Positions 1-12,413 of a stretch of 64,000 bases of DNA are shown piece after piece (positions within the stretch are counted from its first letter, which is position 1; each line of letters opens with the position of its first letter). This DNA is from Paguma larvata (Eukaryota > Chordata > Mammalia > Carnivora > Viverridae): assembly GCA_030068075.1 (NCBI GenBank), contig CM057835.1:21105957-21169956 (forward strand), read 5' to 3'. The notes beneath the pieces are model-generated. The model was not told the DNA's origin and did not search any database. It was given only the letters and a program-made list of their open reading frames with translations. The translations under genes were made by a program, and so were the position numbers.

Positions 1-143
1 TTAGGTAAATGAAGGATGTTTCTCAATACTTCACACGAAGGACAAGGGTTGAGATTATTTTTAATGAAGAAGGTAGTTTAAGTAATCAAAAGTATAGTTT
101 GCTCAGTCCTCACACAGATTGCCTGGAATCTTACTAACAAATC

Positions 144-531
144 TGTGTGATTTGTGGGGCAGGGCGTATGTAGGGATGGCATCCCCCCAAAAATTCATGT
201 ATACCCAGAAAGGCCTTTGCAGATATAATTAGTTAAATTAAATGAAGTCATACAGCGTTGGGACAGGCTCTAAATCCATTATGATGGGTGTTCTTATACA
301 AAGAGGCAAAGAGACACAGAGACGTGGACACGAGAGAATGCCAGAAAACACCAGAAACCAGGAAGCAGCAAGGAAGTGTTTTTTTCTAGAGCTTACAGAG
401 GGAGTGTGGCTCTGCTAACACCTTTATTTCAGCCTCCTCATCTCCCAAACTGTCAGAGAATACGCTTCTGTTGTTTTAAGCTGGTTAATTTGTGGCGCTC
501 TTTCAAAGCAGCCCTAGGACACTAACACAAT
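144..531 (+). mobile_element. Ancient MaLR-type (MLT1-like) solo LTR
   Basis: The stretch follows the layout of a MaLR LTR: a CCCCCCAAAA start region, CTTTGCAGATATAATTAGTTAA, a TCATAC...GGG...CTAAATCCA block, then ACCAGAAACCAGGAAG, a CTTCTGTTGTTTTAAGC polyadenylation-side region and a GCAGCCCTAGGACACTAACACA end. It is heavily diverged, has no internal coding region and appears as a single LTR. The subfamily is not assigned. Confidence 0.7.
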
Positions 532-650
532 CATCCCTGTTTTATGAGAGGAAATGGAGAATCATAAAAGGTAACTGATTTCCTCAAAACTACACAGCAG
601 AATATAGAGAACACCGCCATCTTGAACCCACATGTTTTGCTTTTGATTCA
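532..650 (-). repeat. MIR-like fragment
   Basis: The text TCCCTGTTTTATGAGAGGAAATGGAG, followed by a CTGATTTCCTCAAAACTACACAGCAG block, matches the antisense core of MIR (bottom-strand reading of the usual 'ignore if normal' SINE core). It is short and diverged. It lies directly against the LTR, so the LTR may have inserted into it. Confidence 0.45.
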
Positions 651-1610
651 GTGTTGTATCTGTTCTCGGAAAAAACATAAACAAAAGTAAAGGAGCGATT
701 TTTGCAAGCAGAGCTTTTCGACTTAGGCCTGCGGATGCCACCAGTATGCTGACCCACCCTGAGCCACTTAACTCTCTGATCCCAAAGTTTACTCTGCAAA
801 ATTCCATCATTGGGATCAACCATGTCAAAGCAATTCTATGGATTTAACACGTTTCAGCTCATTGGGTAAATGCGTTAGACTCTGGGCACTCTGAGGTAAT
901 GAGGGACAGAAGACACTTAAAGATAGAGAAAAGGGTAAAGAAATGTTGGAAAACAAAAGGCAAATCCCTCCTTAATTCTGTGGTCTCCACTTGGGCCGAA
1001 ACCAGGCTTCTGCTGGTAAAATTCCTATGTAGTCTCAGAGCAATCAGGTGATTCGACCTCTGGGTCTTTTGTGAACAGACATCCCATTAGAATTCCATCT
1101 CCTGTTTAACGAACAAAGGCAAAGTACATGGCAGAAAAGAAGCTGGTTCTGGGCTAACATTTATTTTGGCAGTAGGTTGCCCCTTTTGGATCAGTTCCTC
1201 AGGAAATCTTGGCAGCCGGGAGACTGGGCTGCAGATCAGAGGCTCCTTGTAGGCACTTCTTGCTGGTAGCAGCCACATCAAATCACACTTCAGTGTTCTA
1301 TAGGGAGGCTTTCGAGGAAGGAAGCTTCCTATGATGGAAAAATTTATGAGTGTTGGCTGTGCACGCAGTATGTCTATCCCTGTAGCGCATCCAATAGGGA
1401 CATTTGCGCACAGATGTTTTACAGTTTACAACATGGAGAATTCTTCCATGTTTTTCCAACAATTGTTTAGCTTTGCCAGTATTAGAAGCTAAACACCACA
1501 TTGCATTTGGCCATCGACCTAGCAGTATGTGACATTTTCTTTTATTTTTATATTCAAAATATGAGACACCTTCTTCAAGCACAGTCTAATTAGAAAATAA
1601 AACCGATTTA
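651..1610. other. DCC: Intronic sequence without a recognised element
   Basis: About 960 bp of mixed-composition intron. Open frames on both strands are short and show no domain or codon bias. I see no repeat that I can name. Confidence 0.5.
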
Positions 1611-1827
1611 GGGCACCTCATTGGCTCAGTTGGTTAAGCGTCTGGCTCTTGATTTCAGCTCAGGCCATGACCTCACAGTTTGTGAGATTAAGCCCCACAT
1701 CCGGCTCTGCATTGAGCCTGCTTGGGATTCTCTCTCTCCCTCTCTCTCTGCCCCTACCTGGCTTATTCTCCCTCTCTCTCTCTCTCTCTCTTTCAAAGTA
1801 AATAAATAAACATGAAAAAAAAAAAAA
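1611..1827 (+). mobile_element. Carnivore tRNA-derived SINE (SINEC type), diverged
   Basis: The head GGGCACCTCATTGGCTCAGTTGG is tRNA-derived with A- and B-box-like segments. A CT-rich tract, AAATAAATAAA and an A13 tail follow. It differs from the young felid consensus at many positions (for example CTCATTGG where young copies have CTGGGTGG), so it is an older copy. Confidence 0.9.
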
Positions 1828-2139
1828 GAAAACAAAATGAACTTAACAGTTTAATGTGTCAAGAAAAAAAAATAATTCTTGGTTTGTCCTACACGCCCTC
1901 CAAGCTAGCTCCTACCCTAGTCTTCTGATTCCAACAAAAGGCCCAATGATTCACCTAGCTTCTGAGGCCAAAAACCTAATGGTAAATTTGACTTCTGTCT
2001 TTTTTCCATCCCATACCCTGAAGTCTTATCCCTACCTTCTAAAGGTGTCTTGAATTCTAACACCAAAACTTGAGGTACCAACATCTCTTGACTAAACCAC
2101 TGTATTAGCCTCCTTTCTGTTCTCCTCACTCTCACTTTA

Positions 2140-2695
2140 AATAGGAAAATTAGAGTACTCCCTCCTGTGCAAATGTCTCTTCACTGAGGATGAAATCTAC
2201 CTTCCTTACTGTGGCTTCCAAGGCTTTTCATGGCCTGACTCTATCACCTGTCGACCCATGTCTCCCCTGCTCCCTCTCCCTCTCTCCTTTCTGCTCTCCT
2301 GTAGCATGGTGGTCTTCTTGTGCTTCCTTTCCAGAGCCTTGTCACTTGTTACTGCCTTTGCCTGAATTGTCTCCACCCAAGATCTTTGACGGCACCCTCC
2401 CCCCAAATTCATGCAGATATCCCCTTAAATGCCCCTTCTCCAGAAAGACTTTTCTGTGTTTCCTTTTGAGAATCATCTCTATTCTCCTCATTCTATACTC
2501 CCTTAAGCTGTTTTATTCTTCTGCACGGTTTACTTTTATTGGTCTTTTGTACTTCCCTATCACTAAAATAAACACCCCATGAGGATAAATACTTTGTCTT
2601 TTTACTGCTGAATTCCCAGTGCTGGAAAATACAGGATAGCTCTTTGGGAGTTCACAATGAATACTTGTTGAATGAATAAATGAACAGCTTGATAG
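2140..2695 (+). repeat. L2 3' region
   Basis: The segment shows the L2 3' layout: CTTCCAAGGCTTTTCATGGCCTG, a middle with CACTTGTTACTGCCTTTGCCTG, then ACCCCATGAGGATAAATACTTTGTC, CCCAGTGCTGG and a TTGTTGAATGAATAAATGAA end. A 130-codon open frame across it is chance; L2 is an extinct mammalian LINE. Confidence 0.75.
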
Positions 2696-2984
2696 AGTTC
2701 AAACAAATATGAGGAGTGAAAAATGAGCTTACACAGACGAAGAAACTGACCTATGTGGTGACTCTGCGAGAGTCGGCTTTCTGTTCTTAGAAATCTTAAA
2801 TAAAATCTTAAAACAGAAATAGAAGAGATTTATGAAATAACCTAAAGAGAAAGGAGATCATTTCAAACACATGTGAAAAGTACAGAGTTAGAGATGAACC
2901 AATTATGTGCAGTGTTAACGAACACGATTACATGAGGAACGATGAGAATCCAGGATGGAGGAATGCATGATTAGAGGAGCTACC

Positions 2985-3245
2985 ATTATTGAAGGTTGGA
3001 CAAAGTACCAGCTAGCAGGTTATGTCTTTCACACGAATCATCCCTTTTAATTTTCTGAATAATCATGTGGAGATGTTTTGTTGTGATCCATTTTACAGAT
3101 GCTCTTTTAAACTTTATGACATTCCTGCAAGGTGTTTCTCTTTCACCTACGAGGAAACTGTGGCTTAGCAGAACTAGCTTACCCCAGTTAGCTAGCAAAT
3201 TGAAAAAGCCAGAATTCAAAACCAGTGTCACTTCTGAATCGTTTC
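2985..3245 (-). repeat. MIR element, antisense
   Basis: Contains the antisense MIR core (ATCCATTTTACAGATG, then TACGAGGAAACTGTGGCTTAGCAGAACTAGCTTACCCCAGTTAGC). The core is split by about 60 bp, so this may be a MIR with an insertion or two fragments. Confidence 0.55.
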
Positions 3246-3249
3246 CCTT

Positions 3250-4185
3250 TTCTTCCACTTGGAACCCAGAACATCAGTTACCGATTTCAATAAGGTAGCA
3301 ATTCATAACTTACTTGCATAACAACAAGCTCAGTGTTCTACTGTTTGACTTTCAGGTGAGAAAACCCCCACAATCATTTCCTCCTGAACATTGATGGCAA
3401 CATCCTGACTCTGATTTTAACAGCCGCAATCTAAGGCAGTAATTGCACGTCGTCACCTTAAAATCTTTTAATTTCAACCCATGGCAATCCTCTGTACCTG
3501 TCGAATATCCTGTAATTAGAAATGATGGCCCAACTCAACTGCTACATTGGAGGTGATTTAGGCTTACCAAGGTAGGAAGATTGGGCAGAGAGAGAAAAGA
3601 GTTTTTCATATAATAGGGACTTATTATGGGTTGGTTTTCTCTAGATATCTTACTACAAAGTAGAAATAATACCTTTATTAAAACAATATAATAATGTAGG
3701 AGCATTGGAGTTAGAGAACAATAGTCATATTATTGCCTTTTTGTGTAGCATGTAAGACTTATCATACATTACAGCAAGCAGAATACCAGCCATGGTTAAA
3801 AGAATCCATCAAAAAATGAAGTGATTTAATTTTGGTTGGGTATCATATTAGGTTAGTTAATTATAAGTTTCTTGACATGATCCTGTCTAAATTACACTAA
3901 TATTTCACACTAGAACACTATATAAAACATTTTATGTGTTAAATAGCATATATGTTGTATACAACATATAATATTATTAATATAGTGTTATATGTTATGT
4001 TATATAGTTTTATGTTGTGTTGTAATACCATAACCTAATATATATACATTAAAGTATATAGTACTTAATATACTAATGCCTTGTAACTATAACTTTAGGT
4101 TTAAAAAAAAAGAGGAAATAATTTGATCCCACAGTATGATTTAGAGCAATGTATCTTACAGATATATCTTCATCAAAAATTTCAT
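3250..4185. other. DCC: AT-rich intronic sequence
   Basis: About 930 bp of AT-rich intron, with a TATA/ATGT-rich low-complexity patch near 3940-4070. Nothing coding and no named repeat seen. Confidence 0.5.
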
Positions 4186-4189
4186 CCCT

Positions 4190-4290
4190 AATTTTTTTTG
4201 TATTATTCTGTTCATCTTATTTTACTTTCTATCCTCGGCACCTATAGAGGTCTTGACACATAGTAGGTGCTCAATAAATGCTTATAGACT
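4190..4290 (+). repeat. L2 3' end
   Basis: TCCTCGGCACCTATAGAGG followed by GACACATAGTAGGTGCTCAATAAATGC is the characteristic L2 3' terminus. Confidence 0.7.
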
Positions 4291-4740
4291 GCAAAGATTC
4301 ACAAAGCCTTTCAAGAGAAGAGAAGGTATAGATACAGATGTACAAATATCAGGTACACTGACATGTATAAACATCATACTCTCTTTCTGTCTTTATTTTT
4401 CACTAGTCATGTTCACCAGCTCTCCACAGAATCAAATATAATTGAAGGAGTTCCATGAAAAGACTCAGCCCAGCTGTTTTATCTTTGGAGTAGAGTTTTA
4501 TTTGGCTGTGCCAGCACCATGACAATATCCCTGAAGATGCTCAAGCTCCATTTTGCTCTAATTCAGTTTAGCAAGCAACCTACTTTCATTTTTAGTAGGG
4601 TATATAACCAGACTAGGCAATTAAACCTAAAAGCACTCTATTCTGGGGGGAGAAACCTCCTTATCCCCAGTTGGATACCCATACTTCCTCAAAACATATT
4701 ATTATTATTATAATAGTTCCATGTTCTCTTTCTTCAAAGT

Positions 4741-4805
4741 CTCTAATACATACATACATATGTATACACACACACACACATATATATATACCATCATATA
4801 TACAT
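4741..4805. repeat. Mixed TACA / CA / TA microsatellite
   Basis: Short runs of TACA, then CACA and TATA units follow each other directly. It is short and imperfect. Confidence 0.8.
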
Positions 4806-5274
4806 TATAATTTCTGTTTGATTTCTCACCAAGCAGATATCTTCTCTAAATGTTTGATTTTGCCAATGGAAGAAGCTTGAATTATGCTTTATGCTCAGAG
4901 TAAAAGAGAATAACAGTGAGCCAAAAGAAGCCTTTGGGGAAATGGAACTTAGATTGTCCCACTGCTGAATCGAGTGACAGATAATCTTTGTCCTTCATCT
5001 TTAATTGTGATTTGAAAGACACTTACATTTTTCACCCTGAGAAAATATTTAGAGATGTTTAAGTAACTAACCAGAGAAGATGTTGAGATCTAGATTCTCT
5101 AGTCTTTTAAAAATAAATCTTTTATATTAATTCAATGTATAATTCACTTTTCAGCATTCAAAGAGGTCTAATCTATTAAATGTTTTTAAAGTTCTGCTTA
5201 AAGTTGTTGCCACTAGACTGCTAGTTCTTGAGAGCCAGAACAATGTCTGACTTGCCTTTGTGTTCTCATGTAAT

Positions 5275-5560
5275 AAATTAGCGTCTAGATTGATAGTGTC
5301 CAATAGAATTGTTTGCAATAGTGGAAGTGTTCTCTGTGCCATCCCACATGGTAGCCAATAGTCATATATAAGCCATTTAAATGTAACTAAGGAGGCTGAG
5401 GAACAGAATTTTTAGTTCTCAATTTTATTTAAGCTTTAAGTGCTATTTAACAGTTGAAATATGGCTACTGTGTCTGAATTTAAATTTTATTTTACTTCAA
5501 TGCAAATAAATAAACACATGTGACTAACAGTTACTGAACTGGACAGTGAAGTTCTCAAAC
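5275..5560 (+). mobile_element. Non-autonomous hAT-type DNA transposon (MER/Charlie-like)
   Basis: The region begins near GTGTCCAATAGAA and ends near GAACTGGACAGTGA, which are related inverted ends. It contains the palindromic-style block of this group: GTAGCCAATAGTCA, GCTGAGGAACAGAATTTTTA, an AT-rich centre (AATTTTATTT) and ACATGTGACTAACAG. No transposase is encoded. The exact family name is not assigned. Confidence 0.6.
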
Positions 5561-5599
5561 TTACCACAAAAATAATTTTTGATTGAATGAATAAATGAA

Positions 5600-6430
5600 T
5601 GAAAGAACCACAGAATGATTCACACTTGCTCTGAACTCTTCTGGTATGATTAAACAACCCATCCTCCCAAGTCTACCTTTACTTGTCATTATAGAAGACA
5701 TAATACTTCACCTAACTGACCATTAAATACATATGGATTCTTTAGGGCTTCTGTCGCTGAGGAAGCCAAACCATAAGTCTTTAATGTCTCTCACCTTGTA
5801 TTTGTAAAACCTAAAAGCATGTTTTGCAATGAGAGACTTTTAAATTACATCAGCATTTATATGCTACCAAAAAAGACAGAACGTCAATGTTTATCATTAT
5901 TTCTTTCTATGATTAACCTACAGTCATGCACATGGCCATGCAACTGGACCATTCTTCATTGGTTCATGGTCAACTCTGCCACCACAGTCACCCCTAATAT
6001 TCACTCAAATATCCATGCGGTACAGTTAATAACTGAAAACCAGCTCGAGTGATAAAATAAATGAGCTAGACAGAACTATGATTTACTTGATTTTCTCAAT
6101 TTATAGAATCATGGTGAAGTGAATATAATTGATATTTAATATCTTGGTCATATATTAAGTATGGGTCAGATTTTACCAGCAAATTTTAAGCAGCCAGCCT
6201 ATTCATAAAATGACAATGCTGTGACACATTTAATGGGATGGTAGCGTGTTTTCTGATCATAGACCTCAAAATTCAAGGGTAGAAAGATGTACATTAGGCA
6301 AAATATGGTGACAATTCAGTCTATAATGGCCTGGTAAATTGTAGGCAGAGGATAATTAGGGGGAAAGTAATAAAACATATAAATGGCTGATTTGTAGAGT
6401 AATCAAGCTAGTTCTGAACTATCAAAAAGG
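5600..6430. other. DCC: Intronic sequence without a recognised element
   Basis: AT-rich unique-looking intron. A short 77-codon frame at 5819-6052 has no recognisable domain and is treated as chance. Confidence 0.5.
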
Positions 6431-6439
6431 TATTATATG

Positions 6440-6690
6440 ATCTTTATTACCTACTGAGTGTCCTACTTTGTTAAGTTCAGGGGAGTTGGAATTATGTTTC
6501 CATTTGACCCTGTTAGGGGCAGGGAGTTTCTCTCTATTGACTGCCTACTTGATGCTAGGGAAGACGCATGAGCTTCTCATGTGTTATCACATTTCTTCTA
6601 GGAAGAAGAGGAATAAATCATATCTCCAATTTATAGTTAGGGAAACTGAGGTTTCAAGGATTAAGAAATTGGCCCTAGGATTCGGGTAGT
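6440..6690 (-). repeat. MIR element, antisense
   Basis: TATCTCCAATTTATAGTTAGGGAAACTGAGGTTTCAAGGATTAAGAAATTGGCC matches the antisense MIR core with many changes. Confidence 0.6.
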
Positions 6691-6760
6691 AATATTGGAC
6701 AAATAATGTTCAGAGATTTCTCGGTTCCCTCCATAACAACTGTACAAGTAGAGCCCTATT

Positions 6761-6797
6761 TGAATGAACAAATGAATGAATCAATGAATGAATGAAT
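6761..6797. repeat. (GAAT)n microsatellite
   Basis: Tandem GAATGAA/AATGAATG units with one interruption (TCAATG). Confidence 0.85.
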
Positions 6798-6799
6798 AT

Positions 6800-7720
6800 C
6801 TAGGGAAGGAGGAAAAAAGAAGATATGCCTATTCTCATAGATAATATATTCTAAAGCGACTCAACTTGGGGGTGGATTTCTCTCATCTTTTCAGTGTAAA
6901 TATAATGGACTAAGAATATTACTCACAACTCAAATATAAAAGGGTTTTGTGGATAATTGGGTTGTGGTCTAGCAAATAGGCTTCCCATTCTAACTGAAGC
7001 CCTAGGCCAGTATGTGGTCTATTTTAACATTCTTCACGATTAAACTGCCTTAACAGCATCTTAAAGGACCCCAAATGATAATTCAAAAACTCTCCACATG
7101 TGGTATGAAAAGATTAGACAAGTCTTAAGCAGGCAGGGACTTAAATCCGGCTGATAATACAGTGGAGAAATTACACACCATAAAGGCAGGGGGAAGAAGC
7201 AAGGGTTTAGCAAAAGGAAGATACAATCAGAGGACATAAACCTTCCTTTAAATCAAGCTTTTCTATTCTGGGTGATTATTTCATAAACTGGATCTTGGGT
7301 TGTTGATCTCTTTAAATGATTAGTACAAAATGTATGCACTTTTAGAAACAGTTGCTGGCTGATTTATATTTCAGACATACTTTTCATTAGTGTTTATTCC
7401 TTGAGAATATGGTTTTCATAATAGAGTTGACATTTTCAAATATTATGGAAAACTTGAAATTCAATTTGTATAAAAGCTATGTAATTTTAGTGTACAATTA
7501 CTACATCATATTTGGAAAAACAGTGATAAAAGGAGCAACCAAATGCATATCCAGATGAAACCCATTTTCAAAAGATGAGATCATTTTGTCAGGGAAAGAA
7601 ATAATGATAGAACTGCCCACCTTTCTTGCCTCTAAATTCTGAATTTCTAGCCAAATAACAAAAGCAGCCTTTGAACTTCCTCTAAAAACAAAGAACAGTC
7701 AGCTCATAAGCTGAGGTGGA
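6800..7720. other. DCC: Intronic sequence without a recognised element
   Basis: About 900 bp of AT-rich intron. No gene, RNA gene or repeat was recognised. Confidence 0.5.
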
Positions 7721-7806
7721 GGGTGGAAGGAAGAAGGAGAGGAAGGGAGAGAGAGAGAGAAGGGAGAAAGGAAAGGGAGAAAGAAGAGAGGAGAGGAGAG
7801 GAGAGA
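7721..7806. repeat. Polypurine (GA/GGA)n tract
   Basis: An almost uninterrupted run of G and A built from GGAAG, GAGAGA and GGAGA units. On the DCC strand it reads as a long pyrimidine tract but is not next to an exon. Confidence 0.85.
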
Positions 7807-8556
7807 AAATGAATCACAGGATCTCTAGAATGTTCATCTTCCTCAGCAATTGGTACACTATCAAGCAGTCTTGGAAAAGATGAAGTGTTCTTTATCCTAG
7901 ATATATTTTTTAATTGCCAAAATGGCATTTTGTGTTAACGACAGAAGATAAAATGAACGTACAGTACCTATTAGTCATGATAACATAATTTATTTATTCT
8001 AATGTCTGTAATAAAGACAGCAAGTGAGCTACACAGTATTTTTAATCTAAATGAATTGAACGAATTGGCTAACTGTTTTGTACATCTAAAAGATATTCTG
8101 AATGTACTGTTTATCTGGCCTGATTTGTTCCTATCTACCTATCTACTGTGTAAGAGAGGAATTATCCAAGACAATTTTCAACAAAACAGAATCAGGTCAC
8201 CCCAGTTCAAGTAAACAATAGCCTGTAAAGGAAAGGATTCTTACTCCATGCAGCAGTAAGAACAGAAATTATTTAATAACGATGCTGTTACTAAAGGCTA
8301 ACATATGTTTAGAATTTTAAGGCCATTATCATGTCCTTGGTGAAAAAATTCAAAGCTCCTTCATGTTACTAAAGCAGAAAGATTCTACATTTAATTTTCT
8401 GAGGAAAATATAACTTATACCAGAAAACAGTTCTAATACTTTATTCAGTCAGGCATTTAGTTTTATCATCATTTATGCTAATTACTAAGCAAATTAATTC
8501 TTAGAGAGACTGGCACATAGTGATGTCGTCAGTACAAATTCTCAGACTACTTTCTT

Positions 8557-8672
8557 AATGGGGAGGAATGGAAGACATACGAAAGGGCTAAGACAGCTGT
8601 CTTTGAAATACTCTGAATGGGGAGGAATGGAAGACATACGAAAGGGCTAAGACAGCTGTCTTTGAAATACTC
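8557..8672. repeat. 57-bp perfect direct tandem duplication
   Basis: The segments 8557-8613 and 8616-8672 are identical over 57 bp, separated by TG, giving a period of 59. The copies begin AATGGGGAGGAATGG and end GAAATACTC. There is no transposon structure. Confidence 0.97.
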
Positions 8673-8689
8673 ACACTTGTTTAAGGAAG

Positions 8690-11150
8690 CAGGCATGATG
8701 TAATTTTAAAAAGCAAAAATAACTAGACACTGTGCCTCAGCCATCCCAGGTAATGGGTCCACTTTCAAATCCATGATTGAAATGGTAATATTTCACTTAA
8801 CAACTTATTACAAGTTCCCTTACTTTATTCTTTTTGTTATTGTTACACATTTGGAATATTTGCTTCCTCAAGAAGCTTCTGAAATCCATAAATGCTATTA
8901 TTTCATCACACACATATGCTTTTCTAACATGCTTCAGATGGCAGGAAACAGTATTAGGAACATAGCAGATGTTCATTAAACATACTTATAAATTGAATTA
9001 TCTCATTGTTTTTGTTTTATAAGCTAAAGCCATATGTGTGATACAAATAATCACTGCCTGATTTTCTTTTTATTAATGATACTAAATATGGCAGAAAATG
9101 TTATATCATGAGTAATAGTTTCATGAAATGAGGGTGACTAATAAGTCAGTGTCAAATGAAACTACTTTCTTGTCCCTTGGCTTTGAAGAATTGGCATAAA
9201 GGAAAGTAAATTAAGAAAACAGCAACAACAACTTGTAAATTGCTATTTTTAGTTGGATACTTAGAAACAATGGAATTGCTAGAAGAAAAAAAGAATGTTG
9301 CTCAGTCTTAGAAAACATGGCTGTCTATATACGGTTTTTATCAAAAATGTAATATAATCAAGACCAGTCATTGAAATGTACACTAAAACAATTCCTGGGA
9401 TAATATTAAGATTAGGAAGTAAAGAATTCAGATAATTCACAGAAATTGGATCTTTTGAAAATAAATAAGTTTTTAAAGTTTAAGTTCTACTATTCCAAAT
9501 TGAATTAGGTTTTCCTTTAGAGAGTTTCTGAGGAGTTTTTAAATTGTTGGTCTGTATACAACATGTCATCTATATAGATAGATAGAGACCTAATTTGTTT
9601 TTATTCAACTTTGTTGATTACAAATATCATATTTTCATAAAATTTATTGATTCTCTTTATACATGATCTATAAAAAATAAATCAATGAAGGAATTGATGA
9701 CTGAAACATAGACATTGTGAAATGGAAGTTGGCATTATTTAGTGATTTAAATACATTAAAACAGAACAGATACTTTGAAGTAGAACCAGCTTCATTTATG
9801 GACATAACAACCAGTGATGTTGCCCAAGGTCCTATATGGAATGTGGCCTAGTGCTCTGCTCTAGCTTCGGGGTCCTGTGTTGGAACCTGTATTTCCTAAA
9901 CATTATCTGACACCTGTACATATTATGCCTTTAAAGATGCTACCTGGCATTTTATTTCTATGAGGCAAATATTTCTAAGATTTGTACAGCTTAGCCCTCT
10001 CCCCAACCGCTAATACATTTTTTATTCCAATTTCTTAAGATCTTGTCTTTACGGCCTTGTCTAAACGGAAAGAAAGAAGAAAGGAGATTTTGCCAAGTAC
10101 AGAGCACGATACCAGCACCTAGACTACATATCAGAGAGTTACTGCTCCCTCTTCATCAACATGCTGATTTAAAATACCCAAAAAGTAACAAAAGGCAAAG
10201 ATTATTTCCTCATATGACCAATTAAAACATCTCTAATTTCTACTACATCTTCTTCCAAAAGCATGTCAGTTGATTCTAAAATGAAACATAGTTTTGAATA
10301 AAATATATATGAATCCAAACAGAATAGTATCATTAATAAAAAGAAATCAGGAGTAAATACAACTAGGTGTCTAAATAATGGAGTTTCTTGCAAGTAGTCA
10401 TTCACTTCATTTAGGCTTTAGATCATAATTTTTAAAAATTTTAACAAGATAAAGCTGGCAAACTGCTCACCAGTAACCAATCTTTCCAAATAACATTAGA
10501 AGTTTAATAGGAAAAAAAAACATAAAATTTTATAAGATACATATCTTTCAAATGTATAGCTTTGGAGATATTCCATTATAAAAGTAGAAATCCTTGAATT
10601 ACAATATGGTCAAAGACCATTCAACTGGTTTACTTTGTGAAGATGTGGCTTCCTATAGTGATTTGAGTTAGAGGAGAATGAGATTGCCCAATAGGGATTA
10701 TCTCTTTCCATTTCCTGAGTTGTGGTTTGCTCTTGGAATCTCCTTAAGGGCATTCAGTGCATGTTTAAGTTATTTGGTAAGTCCCTGTATTTGGAAGTCC
10801 TAGACGGTTGTTCCTTCACCTTTGATGTTACACTTTTGATAGACAAATTTGGAACACCTCCCCCCCAAAAAAAAAGAAAAAAAAAAAAAAACAGTGGAGG
10901 AAGCTGATATCCAATGCAGATGATAAAAGCCTGGCTGGCAGAGTTAGTCAGTGACTTACTTAGGAAGCGAACATGTAGATTGCATGGATGGATTAGGCCT
11001 TTATAGTTGTTAATTTGCCATTACCGCCCTAATGGGGAGGCCATTTTGTTAAAAAGTATCTTACCTTTAAAACTTTATGAGTTTAATATGTTGCTTCAGA
11101 AATATTCCTTCCATCTTGTTACCTTAAGAAATTTCTATGACAAGATTCAA
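8690..11150. other. DCC: DCC intron just downstream of the second exon (on the gene strand)
   Basis: AT-rich intron with short homopolymer patches, including a (TAGA)4 run near 9573-9588. A fragment at about 8900-9000 (GAACATAGCAGATGTTCATTAAAC) resembles a worn L2 3' end. Nothing else was recognised. Confidence 0.5.
10859..10892. repeat. C-run followed by A-rich homopolymer
   Basis: CCTCCCCCCC runs directly into two A-runs separated by a single G. It resembles a worn retroposon tail, but no element body is recognisable upstream. Confidence 0.7.
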
Positions 11151-11179
11151 GCATATTGCCTTTCTATTTTCATACTCAC

Positions 11180-11334
11180 ACTCAGGCTGAGTGGCCACTT
11201 TGATGGGTTGAGAACTCTCGCCTGGTCCCCATTCATTGTAGGCCACAACTCGGAAGGTATACATGGCTTCTGGCTTCAGGTTTCCCACAGTAAGCTGAAG
11301 GGACCCAGGCTGGGATGTATTCAATGCTCGTTCC
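11180..11334 (-). CDS. DCC: DCC internal exon, second half of FN3 domain 1 (probably exon 9)
   Basis: This 155-nt exon reads on the minus strand as 1 nt completing the Arg codon left by the previous exon, 51 codons, and 1 nt (T) passed to the next exon. The acceptor is TTTATTTCCCAG|G and the donor is GAGT|GTGAGTATG. The peptide runs [11 protein letters not shown] through [20 protein letters not shown] to ATQPE. It carries the FN3 signature of a Tyr in the F strand ([10 protein letters not shown]) and the GPGESS loop. Together with the exon at 29557-29713 it completes one FN3 module of about 95 residues. An N-glycosylation sequon is seen as Asn-Thr-Ser; I recall Asn-Thr-Thr in human, so the site would be conserved with a Thr to Ser change. 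The phase match with the upstream exon (2+1) is exact. Confidence 0.94.
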
Positions 11335-12200
11335 CTGGGAAATAAAAGTTTCAGGGAAAGATTATTTTAACATCAATACTTTTAATGTAGGGATGTTTAA
11401 TGCCAAAGCAGGGAGGTGGACCAAAGTCTGCATACTCATTTAATGTTGATTCTTCTGTAAATCAAGGTCTCTGGCTTACTATGGGAAATAGACTGGAAGT
11501 GCCTACAAATAAATATTACAGGGTTTGGGGAGAGTTCGAGTTTATGCCATTCCCATGAAACTTGCAAACTAAAGTCTTTTCTCTTGACACTTTACGATTT
11601 AGAATTCACAACTCATGACAAAGGGCTATTAAAATAAGAAGAAACATCTGGAATGTAGACAGGAAGATGCATTTTGTAAACATCCGGCTAATGACAGAAA
11701 TCAAGGTTTCGATTATTCCACAAATTGGTCTTTGTCAGTATTGCCAACAAATGCATTTATGCATTTTCTCTCATTGTATGAAAGGAAAAGGCAGATGCTA
11801 AGTGTTGATGTGCATGGAGCTTGAGCTCCTGTGGTTACGTTAAGTGCAATTAGTGAAGGAGGGTAGATTCCTTTCTACGTGAGGAGAAATTGCAACACAT
11901 GCCTACTTGCCTTGTTCATCAAGCCACATCTACATGTGTCCAATTCATTTCCCAATCAAAAACTGCCTCAGTGGTTCCAGACAAATGAATTAATCTGCTG
12001 ATCATGGTGCAAGGTGTAGTACATATTAAAGGCAGACAAGCCCTATGAATATACATGCTAACATATAAGAAACCGAAGTATTCTTTGAGGACACACATTA
12101 ATGTGGACATTTCTACACTCGTAGGTCTCCTCTAATTTACTGACAGGTGAAGAAGGAAGTCCTTCTAAACTAGCAAACAATTTCTTCTTTTTCTTCTTCT

Positions 12201-12413
12201 TCCTTTTTTTTTTTTCCTTTTTTAAGAGAGAGAGAGAGAGAGAGAGAGCGAACACATGCGTGAGTAGGGGAGGGGGCAGAGGGAAAGAATCCTAAGCAGA
12301 CTCCGCACTCAGTGGAGAGCCCAATGCGGGGCTTGATTCCACGACCCAAGGATCATGACCTGAGCCAGAACCAAGAGTCAACTGCTCAATCTACTGAGCC
12401 ACTCAGGAGCTCC
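12201..12413 (-). mobile_element. Carnivore tRNA-derived SINE, antisense, old
   Basis: The antisense order is poly-T, an expanded (GA)n, GGGGGCAGAGGGAAAG, GCGGGGCTTGATTCC (B-box region) and ACTGAGCCACTCAGGAGCTCC (antisense head). The sequence is well diverged from the young felid consensus. Confidence 0.85.

Noticed and set aside
144..531. Possible provirus at the MaLR-type LTR
   Set aside because: Only one worn LTR is present, with no internal region and no second LTR nearby.
2190..2582. 130-codon open frame
   Set aside because: It lies in a pyrimidine-rich L2 fragment; no domain and no splice context.
11007..11345. 112-codon plus-strand open frame
   Set aside because: It is the antisense shadow of the DCC exon at 11180-11334.
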